From the NCBI GenBank assembly GCA_035581425.1, contig DATJVP010000017.1, forward strand, positions 1 through 44,546: a stretch of DNA of 44,546 nucleotides, written 5' to 3'. This DNA comes from DASZHJ01 sp035581425 (GTDB lineage Bacteria > Pseudomonadota > Alphaproteobacteria > ATCC43930 > CGMCC-115725). Below are positions 33,302 to 41,334 of this stretch, piece after piece; positions within the stretch are counted from its first letter, which is position 1, and each line of letters begins with the position of its first letter. The notes under the pieces were generated by a model. The model was not told the origin of the DNA. It made no database searches and worked only from the letters and a program-made list of their open reading frames with translations. Position numbers and translations under genes: made by a program.

Positions 33302-34411
33302 ATGGCCGCAAACAAGAAACTCCTCCTCCTCCCCGGCGACGGCATCGGGCCCGAGGTGATGCGGCAGGTGGGGCGCGTCGTCGAGTGGTTTGACCGTCGG
33401 CGGATCGCGACCTTCGACGTGTCGGAGGGCCTCTGCGGCGGGGCCGCCTACGACGCGCACGGCACCCCGCTCACGGGCGAGACGCTCGCGGAGGCGCAGC
33501 GCAGCGATGCCGTGCTGTTCGGCGCAGTCGGCGGGCCCAAGTGGGACAAGCTTCCCTTCGACCTCAAGCCCGAGCGCGGACTCCTTCGCCTGCGCAAGGA
33601 GATGGATCTCTTCGCGAATTTGCGGCCGGCGATGGTCTTCGATCCGCTGATCGGCGCGTCGACGCTGAAGCCCGAGGTGATCCAGGGCCTCGACATCATG
33701 ATCCTGCGCGAGCTCACGGGCGGCGTCTATTTCGGCGAGCCCCGCGGCATCTCCGTGCTGCCGGACGGCTCGCGCCGCGGAATCGACACCCAGGTTTACA
33801 CGACCGCGGAGATCCAGCGCTTGGCGCGCGTGGGCTTCGAGCTCGCGCGCAAGCGCAAGAACCGAGTGACCTCGGTCGAGAAGGCGAACGTCATGCACAC
33901 CGGCGTTCTCTGGCGCGAGGAGGTGCAGAAGCTGCACGATGCCGAATACAAGGACGTCGAGCTCTCGCACATGTACGCTGACAACTGCGCGATGCAGCTC
34001 GTGCGCAACCCCCGCCAGTTCGACGTGATCGTCACCGACAATCTCTTCGGCGATCTGCTCTCGGATTGCGCGGCGATGCTGACGGGCTCGCTCGGCATGC
34101 TGCCCTCGGCCTCGCTCGGCGCTGCCGACAGCAGCGGCCGACGCAAGGCGCTCTACGAGCCCGTCCACGGGAGCGCGCCCGATATCGCAGGGAAGGACAT
34201 CGCCAATCCGCTGGCCTCGCTCCTCTCTTTCGCGATGATGCTGCGCTATTCCTTCGACATGGCCGAGGAGGCGAAGCTCGTCGAGAGCGCGGTGCAGGCC
34301 GCCCTCAAGAGCGGCGTGCGGACCTCGGACATCCTGCAGCCGGGCACGGCGCGGGTCTCGACCACCGTAATGGGCGACACCATCCTCCGCGAACTCGAGA
34401 AGCTCGCTTAG
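33302..34411 (+). CDS. leuB: 3-isopropylmalate dehydrogenase
   Basis: A 369-residue NAD-dependent enzyme that oxidises and decarboxylates 3-isopropylmalate. Family blocks are LLLPGDGIGPEVM, AVGGPKWDKLP, LRKEMDLFANLRPAMVF, ELTGGVYFGEPRG and, in the Mg/substrate region, VTDNLFGDLLSDCAAMLTGS and YEPVHGSAPDIAGKDIANPL. The three arginines of the substrate pocket (LRLRKE, NLRP and the RE of MILRELTGG) are present. It completes leuC-leuD-leuB. It overlaps the convergent acyl-CoA synthetase-like gene by four bases. Confidence 0.97.
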   Translation: MAANKKLLLLPGDGIGPEVMRQVGRVVEWFDRRRIATFDVSEGLCGGAAYDAHGTPLTGETLAEAQRSDAVLFGAVGGPKWDKLPFDLKPERGLLRLRKEMDLFANLRPAMVFDPLIGASTLKPEVIQGLDIMILRELTGGVYFGEPRGISVLPDGSRRGIDTQVYTTAEIQRLARVGFELARKRKNRVTSVEKANVMHTGVLWREEVQKLHDAEYKDVELSHMYADNCAMQLVRNPRQFDVIVTDNLFGDLLSDCAAMLTGSLGMLPSASLGAADSSGRRKALYEPVHGSAPDIAGKDIANPLASLLSFAMMLRYSFDMAEEAKLVESAVQAALKSGVRTSDILQPGTARVSTTVMGDTILRELEKLA

Positions 34412-36135
34412 CGGGCAGCGTCGATTTCCGACGCAAGCACCAGCATTCGCACCAGCGTTTCCATTTCAACTGCCGACGCCTTTGCGAGCACCGCGCGCCC
34501 CGGCAGCTCCTCGATCATCGCCAGCGCTTCGACGCGAGCGATCGGGGCCGCCCTGAGGACCCCGGCGCCAAGCGCCTCCCCGAGTCTCCCGCCGAACCCC
34601 AGCGAGATCATCAACCCGAAGGCGGGATCCTCGCGGAGGCCGATCACCATCTCGACGCCTCCTACCGCAACCGAAGCCGGCAAACGTGTCGCGGCGTGGT
34701 GAAGCCGACCTGCATCCGCCGGCATCAGTGTCGCGGCATCGAAAGATCTCCGAAAGGCCGCGAGTGCCGCTACCGCGCGTACGGCGTGCACAGGCTCCTC
34801 GAAGCTGAGCACGCCCAACGCCTGGAGCGCCTTCCTGAACTCCAGCGACGAAAGGCAGGTAATGCAGAGCAGCACCTCCGGATGACGCTCGCGCAACGCC
34901 GCCGCGGTCTCGATCATGCGCGGCGCGTAGATAGGGTTGCGTCCGGTACTGCCGACCGAGGCGACGACGCTGCCGTAGCCGCCTTCCGCGAGCACGATCT
35001 CGAGGGAGCGGTCGATGAGGCTGCGGTCGGCGACGACGTGTCCCGTGATGTCGATGGGATTGCGCGTCGCGGCAAAGGGCACGAGCGCGCGGATCTTTGC
35101 TTGGACCCGCTCGGGCGCCGGCGCGACCGATAGGCCGAGCCGCTCAGCCGTATCCGCCATCAGGACGCCGATACCGCCGGAGACCGTGAGGAGACCGACG
35201 CGGTCGTCTCGCGGCAGCACACCCGCGGCGGCAGCGGCGCCGATGTCGAAAAACTCCTCGATGCTTTGCGCGCGATAGGCGCCCATCTGGCGCAGCACCG
35301 CCGCGAAGACCTCTTCCGAGCCCGCAGACGAGGCCGTATGCGCGGCGACCGCCGCCGCCCCGGCCTCGGTCGCGCCAGGCTTCATGCAGATCACGGGCTT
35401 TCGCGCCACGCGTGCTTTCCCCAGCGCATCCATCAACTTCCGGCCGTCGCGGCAGCCCTCGAGATAGAGGAGAATAACGTCGGTGCCGGGGTCGGCCGCG
35501 AAATAGGCGAGGCAGTCCGCGACATCGACATCGGCCTCGTTCCCGGTGCTGGCACTCGCGCTGAAGGCGAGGCCGCGATCCTGGGCCATCATGAAGCAGA
35601 GCCCGCTGAAGGCGCCGCTCTGGCTCACGAGCGCGATGCGGCCTGCAGGCCCGATCCCCTCGCGATAGGCGGGGTGGAAGCTCGCGACCGCGCGGCTGCG
35701 AAAGTCGACGATCCCCATGCAATTGGGTCCGACGACACGCATGCCCGAGCGCCGAGCGAGCGCTGTAATCTCCGTTTGCTGGAGGCGACCCTCCTCGCTC
35801 ACTTCCGCAAAGCCCGAGCTGAAGACCACCGCCGCGCGCACACCTTTGGCCGCGCAATCCTTGAGCGCGGCGAGGACGCCCGCGCTCGGCAGCGCGACGA
35901 TCGCGAGATCGAGCGGGCCCGGCACCTCCGCGACCCTCGAATAGGCGGGGAGCCCCTGGACCTCAGCGCTGCCGGGATTGACGGGATGGATCGCTCCGGC
36001 AAATCCGTTCGCGCGCGTGAACGCGATCGGGAGCCCGCCGATCTTCGTGGGATCGCGCGACGCCCCGATCACCGCGATCGAAGCAGGCTCGAAGATCGGC
36101 TTCAGCGAGGCGAGGTCGATGATGTGGGAGGGCAT
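34408..36135 (-). CDS. ADP-forming acyl-CoA synthetase-like protein with shortened ATP-grasp domain
   Basis: A 575-residue protein. Domains in order: CoA-binding (1-130, PASIAVIGASRDPTKIGG, then RVVGPNCMGI), the second CoA-ligase domain (about 150-295) with the phospho-histidine candidate His266 in AAHTASSAGSEEVF, a third domain (VGLLTVSGGIGVLMADTAE), then GVEMVIGLREDPAFGLMISL from the ATP-grasp C-terminal lobe. Full-length relatives are near 700 residues and carry a whole ATP-grasp domain; here RLHHAATRLPAS joins VAVGGVEMVIG directly, so the ATP-binding lobe is missing with the frame intact. The start at 36135 was preferred to 36219, because the longer form would pass through a repeat copy at 36158-36173. 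It converges with leuB. Whether it still makes acyl-CoA is doubtful. Confidence 0.82.
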   Translation of the reverse strand: MPSHIIDLASLKPIFEPASIAVIGASRDPTKIGGLPIAFTRANGFAGAIHPVNPGSAEVQGLPAYSRVAEVPGPLDLAIVALPSAGVLAALKDCAAKGVRAAVVFSSGFAEVSEEGRLQQTEITALARRSGMRVVGPNCMGIVDFRSRAVASFHPAYREGIGPAGRIALVSQSGAFSGLCFMMAQDRGLAFSASASTGNEADVDVADCLAYFAADPGTDVILLYLEGCRDGRKLMDALGKARVARKPVICMKPGATEAGAAAVAAHTASSAGSEEVFAAVLRQMGAYRAQSIEEFFDIGAAAAAGVLPRDDRVGLLTVSGGIGVLMADTAERLGLSVAPAPERVQAKIRALVPFAATRNPIDITGHVVADRSLIDRSLEIVLAEGGYGSVVASVGSTGRNPIYAPRMIETAAALRERHPEVLLCITCLSSLEFRKALQALGVLSFEEPVHAVRAVAALAAFRRSFDAATLMPADAGRLHHAATRLPASVAVGGVEMVIGLREDPAFGLMISLGFGGRLGEALGAGVLRAAPIARVEALAMIEELPGRAVLAKASAVEMETLVRMLVLASEIDAAR

Positions 36136-36157
36136 GTCCACGAGTTCCCGGTTCGTG

Positions 36158-36173
36158 CGTCCTTCGACGCGCT
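36158..36173 (+). repeat. single-arm copy of the rplS-leuC palindrome end
   Basis: CGTCCTTCGACGCGCT is identical to the outer arm of the inverted repeat at 30575-30590. It lies 23 bp upstream of the acyl-CoA synthetase-like start. No partner arm follows within 200 bp, so it looks like a truncated or degraded copy. Confidence 0.6.
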
Positions 36174-36239
36174 CCGGAGCGATCGCGACGAAAAAGAGGG
36201 CGGAGGATTCATGTGCCAAATAGCCTCAGCCGTGTTCCC

Positions 36240-36611
36240 TCAGCCCGGCCTGATCCCGTGCCCCGCCAAATCCTCGAGCGACTTCACGCGCTCGATCTCG
36301 GGGCCGAGGCGGCCCGTCAGGAAAAGGCCGAGCATGTAGAAGTCGCCGACCAGCGACCAATGCGGGTTGACGAGGGTCACGGGGCGGTTGCCTTCGAAGA
36401 GGAAATGGCCGGGTACGGCCACGCCATAGCCGACGGCGATGCCGACGAGGATCAGCCACCAAGGGCCGAGGATGGCGCCGCAGAGGATCAGCACCACGGC
36501 GCTAATGGTGCCGATGTAGTGGAAGGCTCGCGTACGCGGGTCCATGTGTGCGCGCAGGTAATAGGGCCAGAAATGCGCGAAGCCGGAGCGGGATTCCGAG
36601 ACGGATGTCAT
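36240..36611 (-). CDS. DUF962/Mpo1-like membrane protein
   Basis: A 123-residue protein with two to three membrane helices. The family signature FWPYYLRAHMDPRTRAFHYI (14-33), GHFLFEGNRPVTLVNPHWSL (68-87), and the conserved histidines of HYIG, GHF and NPHW are visible. Yeast Mpo1 of this family is an Fe-dependent 2-hydroxy fatty-acid dioxygenase; the bacterial role is not established. The gene ends 104 bp from the acyl-CoA synthetase-like gene start, on the same strand, and is divergent from asd. Confidence 0.87.
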   Translation of the reverse strand: MTSVSESRSGFAHFWPYYLRAHMDPRTRAFHYIGTISAVVLILCGAILGPWWLILVGIAVGYGVAVPGHFLFEGNRPVTLVNPHWSLVGDFYMLGLFLTGRLGPEIERVKSLEDLAGHGIRPG

Positions 36612-36722
36612 GGCGGCATCCCCATGGGTTCCGCGCCCCGTCACGGCACCCTTGTCAATCGCTGCGCCGCAGCGTAAGTGATCCCCACAAAGGGCTGGCG
36701 CTGCGGTTTTTCGGGGTGGTTC

Positions 36723-37787
36723 ATGAATCCAAGAGTAGCGGTGGTAGGCGCGACCGGCAATGTCGGGCGCGAGATGCTCAGTATTTTGGCCGAGCGAGGC
36801 TACCCTGCCGACCAAATCTCGGCCGTTGCCTCGGAGCGTTCCATCGGCGTCGAGGTCTCCTACGGTGAGGATGCCGTGCTCCAGGTCGAGGACCTCGAGC
36901 ACTTCGACTTCTCGGATGTCGACATCGCGCTCTTCTCGCCGGGCGCCAAGGTCTCGGCGGTGCACGCGCCGCGCGCGGCGAAAGCGGGCGCCGTCGTCAT
37001 CGACAACACCTCCTATTTCCGAATGGACCCCGACGTGCCGTTGGTGGTGCCGGAGGTGAATCCCGAGGCGATCGCGCAGTACAAGAAGCGCAACATCATC
37101 GCCAATCCCAATTGCTCCACCATCCAGATGGTGGTCGCGCTGAAGCCGCTCCACGCGCTCGCGCGGGTGAAGCGCGTGGTCGTCGCGACATATCAATCCG
37201 TTTCCGGCGCGGGCCGTGAGGCGATGGACGAGCTCTTCAACCAGACGCGCTCGATTTACGTCAACGATCCCATGGCCAAGGAGCAGTTCACGAAGCAGAT
37301 CGCCTTCAACTGCATTCCCCACATCGACGTCTTCATGGAGGACGGCGCGACCAAGGAGGAATGGAAGATGGCGGTCGAGACGCGCAAGATCCTCGACCGC
37401 GACATCCAAGTGACGGCGACCTGCGTTCGCGTTCCCGTCTTCATTGGTCACGCCGAGGCGGTCAACGTCGAGTTCGAGCGGCCGATCACGGTGGAGCAGG
37501 CCCGCGCCGCGCTCAAATCGGCGCCGGGCATCAGCGTCGTCGATCACCGCGTCGACGAGGGCTACGTCACGCCGCAGGAATGTGCGGGCGAGGATCCCGT
37601 CTTCGTGAGCCGCATCCGGCGCGATCTCACGGTGCCGAACGGGCTCAACCTTTGGGTGGTTGCCGACAATCTGCGCAAGGGCGCGGCGCTCAACGCGGTG
37701 CAGATCGCGGAGATTCTGGTGAGCGAGTACCTTCAGACGGGGTCCAAGGGGAGCGACGATGGCAAACAACGGCGCCGCGCCGGCTGA
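36723..37787 (+). CDS. asd: aspartate-semialdehyde dehydrogenase
   Basis: A 354-residue NADP-dependent enzyme giving aspartate semialdehyde for lysine, threonine and methionine. The N-terminus MNPRVAVVGATGNVGREML has the GxTGxVG nucleotide turn. The catalytic Cys is in IANPNCSTIQMVVAL, and the substrate-binding histidine region is VPVFIGHAEAVNVEF. I placed the start at 36723, the family's usual first residue. The last 29 bp overlap the TPR-glycosyltransferase gene in another frame, giving asd a Lys/Arg-rich tail (GSDDGKQRRRAG) not usually seen. It follows the leu genes after two oppositely oriented genes. Confidence 0.97.
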   Translation: MNPRVAVVGATGNVGREMLSILAERGYPADQISAVASERSIGVEVSYGEDAVLQVEDLEHFDFSDVDIALFSPGAKVSAVHAPRAAKAGAVVIDNTSYFRMDPDVPLVVPEVNPEAIAQYKKRNIIANPNCSTIQMVVALKPLHALARVKRVVVATYQSVSGAGREAMDELFNQTRSIYVNDPMAKEQFTKQIAFNCIPHIDVFMEDGATKEEWKMAVETRKILDRDIQVTATCVRVPVFIGHAEAVNVEFERPITVEQARAALKSAPGISVVDHRVDEGYVTPQECAGEDPVFVSRIRRDLTVPNGLNLWVVADNLRKGAALNAVQIAEILVSEYLQTGSKGSDDGKQRRRAG

Positions 37788-39177
37788 ATCCACCGGCGCG
37801 GTGGTGACGCCGCTGCCGCAGTTGCAGGATAATGTGCCGGAGAACGCGAAGGCGGCCTTCGTCGCCGCCGCGCAACGACATCAGGCGAGCGACAATGATG
37901 GCGCGGTCAAGCTCTACATGCGCGCCATCGAGCTCTATCCCGCCTTCGCCGACGCCTACAACAACATCGGGGTCATCCTGAGGGCACAGGAGAAGCTGTC
38001 TGCCGCAGCCGCCTGCTTTAGGCGCGCCCTCTCGATGCGGCCGGATAACGCTGCCGTGCTCTCCAATCTCGGCAACGTGCTCTGGCAGATGCTGCGCTTC
38101 GAGGAATCGGCTACGGCCTTCCGCCGTTCCGTCGAGCTCGAGCCGACCCGGCCGGAGACGCTGCACAATCTGGGCCTGCTTCTGCACAGCATGGGCGACT
38201 TTCCAGGCGCGATCGAGTGTTTCGAGAAATCGCTCGAGCACAAGGCCGGCAACGTCGACGTGCTCTGGGACCGCTCGCTCACGCGCCTCGTCATGGGCGA
38301 TTTCGAGCGCGGCTGGCCCGAATACGAGATCCGCTGGCGCCTCAAGCACAATCCGCCGCGGCGCTTCGCTTTCCCGCTCTGGGAAGGGCAAGAGGATCGG
38401 CGGCTCTCGCTCCTCGTCCACCACGAGCAGGGCCTCGGCGACACCATCCACTTCTGCCGCTATCTCCCGATGGTGGCGCCCAAGGTAGGGCGGCTCGTTT
38501 TCGAGTGCCAGGCAGAGCTCGCGCGCCTCATGGGGACGCTGCCGGGCGTGGCCGAGGTGATCCCGAGCGGACGGCAGACGCCGACTTGCGATTACCATGT
38601 GCCGCTCCTCAACATCCCCCGTTACTTCAACACCACCTTCGGCAACATTCCCGCGGAAGTGCCCTATCTCCGCGCGCCCGACGGCACGATGACGCCGACG
38701 ATCCAGCGGCCCGCGGGCACCAAGCTCGCGATCGGCATCGTCTGGGCTGGGAAGCCGAGCCACAACAACGACAAGAATCGCTCGACGACGCTGGAGCGCT
38801 TTCTCGCCCTCGCGGATCTGCCGGGCGTCTCGCTTTACAGCCTCCAGAAGGGGTTGCGCACTGCCGACATCCAGACGCTGGGCGCGCAGGCGCTGATCCA
38901 GGATGTAGGCTCGCGGCTCACGGATTTCGCGGAGACGGCGGCGCTTCTGCCGCAGCTCGACCTCCTCGTCAGTGTCGACACCGCCGTCGTCCATCTCGCG
39001 GGCGCGCTCGGCGTTCCCACCTTCCTGCTGATGCCCTTCACGCCGGACTGGCGCTGGCTTCGCGGCCGCGACGACACCCCGTGGTATCCGACGCTGCGTC
39101 TCTTCCGCCAGACGAAGCCACGGGAATGGGACAGCGTTTTCGACCGCGTCCGGGCGGCGGTTCAAGCGCTGCTCTGA
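37759..39177 (+). CDS. TPR-repeat protein with glycosyltransferase-like C-terminal domain
   Basis: A 472-residue protein. Residues about 30-180 form four to five TPR units, for example AIELYPAFADAYNNIGVILR, RALSMRPDNAAVLSNLGNVL and SVELEPTRPETLHNLGLLLH. The rest resembles the GT9/ADP-heptose LPS heptosyltransferase fold, with LVHHEQGLGDTIHFCRYLPM, LAIGIVWAGKPSHNNDKNRS, LPQLDLLVSVDTAVVHLAGA and PTFLLMPFTPDWRW. It might transfer sugar to a surface or protein substrate; nothing here defines it. Its start overlaps asd by 29 bp. Length matches the alphaproteobacterial TPR-GT9-like group. Confidence 0.87.
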   Translation: MANNGAAPAESTGAVVTPLPQLQDNVPENAKAAFVAAAQRHQASDNDGAVKLYMRAIELYPAFADAYNNIGVILRAQEKLSAAAACFRRALSMRPDNAAVLSNLGNVLWQMLRFEESATAFRRSVELEPTRPETLHNLGLLLHSMGDFPGAIECFEKSLEHKAGNVDVLWDRSLTRLVMGDFERGWPEYEIRWRLKHNPPRRFAFPLWEGQEDRRLSLLVHHEQGLGDTIHFCRYLPMVAPKVGRLVFECQAELARLMGTLPGVAEVIPSGRQTPTCDYHVPLLNIPRYFNTTFGNIPAEVPYLRAPDGTMTPTIQRPAGTKLAIGIVWAGKPSHNNDKNRSTTLERFLALADLPGVSLYSLQKGLRTADIQTLGAQALIQDVGSRLTDFAETAALLPQLDLLVSVDTAVVHLAGALGVPTFLLMPFTPDWRWLRGRDDTPWYPTLRLFRQTKPREWDSVFDRVRAAVQALL

Positions 39178-39234
39178 TCCGCGCCTGCACATCCGGGGTG
39201 CGGCGGACGCGGGAATCATGTAATAGCCCATGAC

Positions 39235-39894
39235 ATGGCGTGGTCGAGAGATGGGCACGGGGCCGGGCGGCGCGGCTACCATCACGGCAATCTCAGGGAA
39301 GCGCTGATCGACGCGGCGCTCGCGCTCATCCGCGAGAAGGGGCCGCTCGGCTTCACCTTCGCCGAGGCTGCGCGGTTTGCCGGCGTGAGCCAGGCCGCGC
39401 CCTATCGGCATTTCCGCGACCGCGACGAGCTCGTGGCGGAAGTGGCGCGGCGGGGCTTCGAGCGCTTCGCCGCCGGGCTCGCGGCGGCCTGGAACAGCGG
39501 CGCGCCCGATCCGATCGAGGCATTCGAGCGCCTGGGCCGCGCCTATCTCGCCTTTGCTCGCGACGAGCCAGCCTATTACGCCGCGATGTTCGAGGCGGGT
39601 ATTCCGCCCGACGCCGATCCCGGGCTGCGCGAGCGGGGCGAGCGCGCCTTCGGGGTCCTGCGCGAAGCCGCCGAGAAACTCTGCGAGCGACTCCCAGCGG
39701 AGCGTCGGCCGCCGGCACTGATGGTGGGGCTCCATGTGTGGGCGCTCTCGCACGGGATCGCCTCGCTCTTCGCCCGCGGTGACCGGGGCAGGCGCGCGCT
39801 CCCGATGTCCGCGGAGGATCTGCTGGAGGCCGCGGTTCTCATCTATTTCCAGGGCTTGGGCCTCATCCCGGGCCCAGCTACCGCCCGCACCTAG
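39235..39894 (+). CDS. TetR/AcrR family transcriptional regulator
   Basis: A 219-residue regulator. The HTH lies near the N-terminus: YHHGNLREALIDAALALIRE, then FTFAEAARFAGVSQAAPYRH as the recognition helix, followed by FRDRDELVAEVARRGFERFA. The C-terminal domain is the TetR_C_33/WHG-like type (AWNSGAPDPIEAFERLGRAY, MVGLHVWALSHGIASLFA). A palindrome at 39937-39953 covers the start of the next gene, so this regulator probably controls the DUF2852 gene. It lies 57 bp after the TPR gene, on the same strand. Confidence 0.92.
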   Translation: MAWSRDGHGAGRRGYHHGNLREALIDAALALIREKGPLGFTFAEAARFAGVSQAAPYRHFRDRDELVAEVARRGFERFAAGLAAAWNSGAPDPIEAFERLGRAYLAFARDEPAYYAAMFEAGIPPDADPGLRERGERAFGVLREAAEKLCERLPAERRPPALMVGLHVWALSHGIASLFARGDRGRRALPMSAEDLLEAAVLIYFQGLGLIPGPATART

Positions 39895-39904
39895 GGCCGT
39901 GCCC

Positions 39905-39934
39905 TTGACAAGCCGACCCGCCTCCTCCAATTAT
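39905..39934 (+). promoter_or_regulatory. candidate promoter of the DUF2852 gene
   Basis: TTGACA (39905-39910) is a perfect -35 hexamer. AATTAT (39929-39934) follows after 18 bp and matches four of six -10 bases. It overlaps the end of the TetR gene's downstream gap and is directly followed by the operator at 39937-39953, which would block transcription start. Confidence 0.45.
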
Positions 39935-39936
39935 GT

Positions 39937-39953
39937 GAATGTATATTACATTC
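39937..39953. promoter_or_regulatory. palindromic operator, probable TetR-family site
   Basis: GAATGTA-TAT-TACATTC is a perfect 7-bp inverted repeat with a 3-bp spacer; the flanks (GT before, GC after) extend it with one mismatch. It sits 13 bp upstream of the ATG of the DUF2852 gene and downstream of the TetR gene. AATGTA half-sites are common in TetR-family operators. Confidence 0.6.
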
Positions 39954-39966
39954 GCACGAGGGACCC

Positions 39967-40389
39967 ATGGGCATCGGCATCGCTCAGCGCTTGGACGACA
40001 TCGGGAAGCCTGCGTGGCTCGGGCTCATGGTGTTGGGCTTCATCTTCTACTGGCCGATTGGCCTGGTAGTTCTGGCTTATCTCCTATGGAGCGGTCGAAT
40101 GGCCTGTTGGAAGCACGCGTATGGCGGCGGTTGGCATTCCTATGGCGGCGAGTCACGGTGGGATCGGAGAGAGCGCTGGTTCGGTTGGCATCACCGTCAC
40201 GGATCCAGTGGCAATCACGCCTTCGACGAATACCGCGCGGAGACGCTCCGGCGTCTCGAAGAGGAGCAGCGCGATTTCGTGGAATTCCTGAACCGTCTGC
40301 GCTTCGCCAAGGACAAGGCGGAGTTCGACGAATTCATTGCCGAGCGCCGCCGCCGCGCCGCGGGCCCCGAAGCGCCGCCGCAGCCGTAG
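39967..40389 (+). CDS. DUF2852 family membrane protein
   Basis: A 140-residue protein with one strong membrane segment (LGLMVLGFIFYWPIGLVVLA, about 18-37). It then has a His/Gly/Trp-rich cytoplasmic or periplasmic stretch (GGGWHSYGGES, FGWHHRHGSSGN) and a charged helix ending in FDEYRAETLRRLEEEQRDFV, EFLNRLRFAKDKAEFDEFIA. These are the DUF2852 hallmarks; the function is unknown. The gene is directly preceded by a TetR operator-like palindrome and a TTGACA promoter. It converges with pdxY. Confidence 0.88.
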   Translation: MGIGIAQRLDDIGKPAWLGLMVLGFIFYWPIGLVVLAYLLWSGRMACWKHAYGGGWHSYGGESRWDRRERWFGWHHRHGSSGNHAFDEYRAETLRRLEEEQRDFVEFLNRLRFAKDKAEFDEFIAERRRRAAGPEAPPQP

Positions 40390-40390
40390 T

Positions 40391-41242
40391 CTAGAACACG
40401 CGCTCGACCTCGAAGCGGGGCTCGCTCTCTAGGAGCGCGTCTTGCGCAGCGACGATCGCGAGCTCGGGTGAATTTCGGTGCATCGTTTCCTCCAGCACCG
40501 CGTGGATGCCGGAGGCGGTTGCGCCGAGAATCGCAGGCGCATCGGGGAGCCGCAGGAAATGCGCGAGGAAGAGCGCAGCGGTAAGGTCACCGGCGCCGTT
40601 CGCGACGATCGGGAGGCGCGGCGTCCGCACCAGCCAGCCGCCGGCCTCGGTCGCAAGGAGCGTCGCGGTCTCCGCCGAAGCGATCTCCCGCACGTCGAGG
40701 CTCGTCACGAGGATGGTGCGCGGGCCTCGGACCCGTAGCCGCTCGACCGCGACACGTGCTTCTGAGAGCGACATCACGCGCATGTCTGCCAACGTTTCAA
40801 GCTCGAAGCGATTGGGCGTCAGCAAGTCCGCGGCGGCGAGCGCGTGCTCGCGGAAGAACGCCGGGAGCTCCGCCTTGACGAAGAGCCCGCGCCCGGCATC
40901 GCCCATGACGGGATCGCAGCAATAGAGCGCGCGCGGATTGGCCCTTTTCACGCGCGCGACCGCATCGAGCACTGCGGCGCCGAGGGCGGAGGACCCGAGA
41001 TAGCCCGAGAGCACGGCCTCGCAATCCGGGAAGACGCCGCGCTCCTCGATCCCCGTCAGGATCTCCGCGACGAGTGCGGGCTCCAGCACCTTGCCGCGCC
41101 AGGCGCCATAGCCGGTGTGGTTCGAGAACAGCACGGTGTCGACGCGCCAGACCTCGAAGCCCAGCCGCTCCAGCGGGAACACCGCGGCAGCATTGCCGAC
41201 GCGGCCATAGGCGACGGCGGATTGGATGGAGAGGATCGCCAT
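40391..41242 (-). CDS. pdxY: pyridoxal kinase
   Basis: A 283-residue PfkB/ribokinase-like kinase that phosphorylates pyridoxal (and relatives) for PLP salvage. The start MAILSIQSAVAYGRVGNAAA is the family signature and was chosen at 41242. Others are VLSGYLGSSALG, YCCDPVMGDAGRGLFVK, DLLTPNRFELETLADMRV and the anion-hole motif VANGAGDLTAALFLAHFLR; GAGD includes the catalytic Asp. The product could equally act on pyridoxine. A strong minus-strand terminator lies 46 bp upstream, so pdxY has its own promoter in that gap or is read through. Confidence 0.94.
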   Translation of the reverse strand: MAILSIQSAVAYGRVGNAAAVFPLERLGFEVWRVDTVLFSNHTGYGAWRGKVLEPALVAEILTGIEERGVFPDCEAVLSGYLGSSALGAAVLDAVARVKRANPRALYCCDPVMGDAGRGLFVKAELPAFFREHALAAADLLTPNRFELETLADMRVMSLSEARVAVERLRVRGPRTILVTSLDVREIASAETATLLATEAGGWLVRTPRLPIVANGAGDLTAALFLAHFLRLPDAPAILGATASGIHAVLEETMHRNSPELAIVAAQDALLESEPRFEVERVF

Positions 41243-41287
41243 GGCGCCAGCATGGCCGCTCGCGGGAGATGCGTCGAGCGCCGCTGA

Positions 41288-41334
41288 CGAAAAATGAGGC
41301 GCCAGAGACCGGCCGAAGCCGTCCCTGGCGCCTC
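41288..41334 (-). terminator. intrinsic terminator on the minus strand
   Basis: Read on the minus strand, GAGGCGCCAG pairs exactly with CTGGCGCCTC. The inner part GACGGC-TTCG-GCCG forms a UUCG-capped stem with one mismatch and one bulge. ATTTTTCG follows directly. This is a textbook intrinsic terminator. On the plus strand the A-run precedes the hairpin, so it can only end a minus-strand transcript coming from the gap upstream of pdxY. Confidence 0.8.

Noticed and set aside
36136..36219. Longer N-terminus for the acyl-CoA synthetase-like protein
   Set aside because: It would translate through the intergenic repeat copy at 36158-36173; the CoA-binding domain begins normally after the ATG at 36135.
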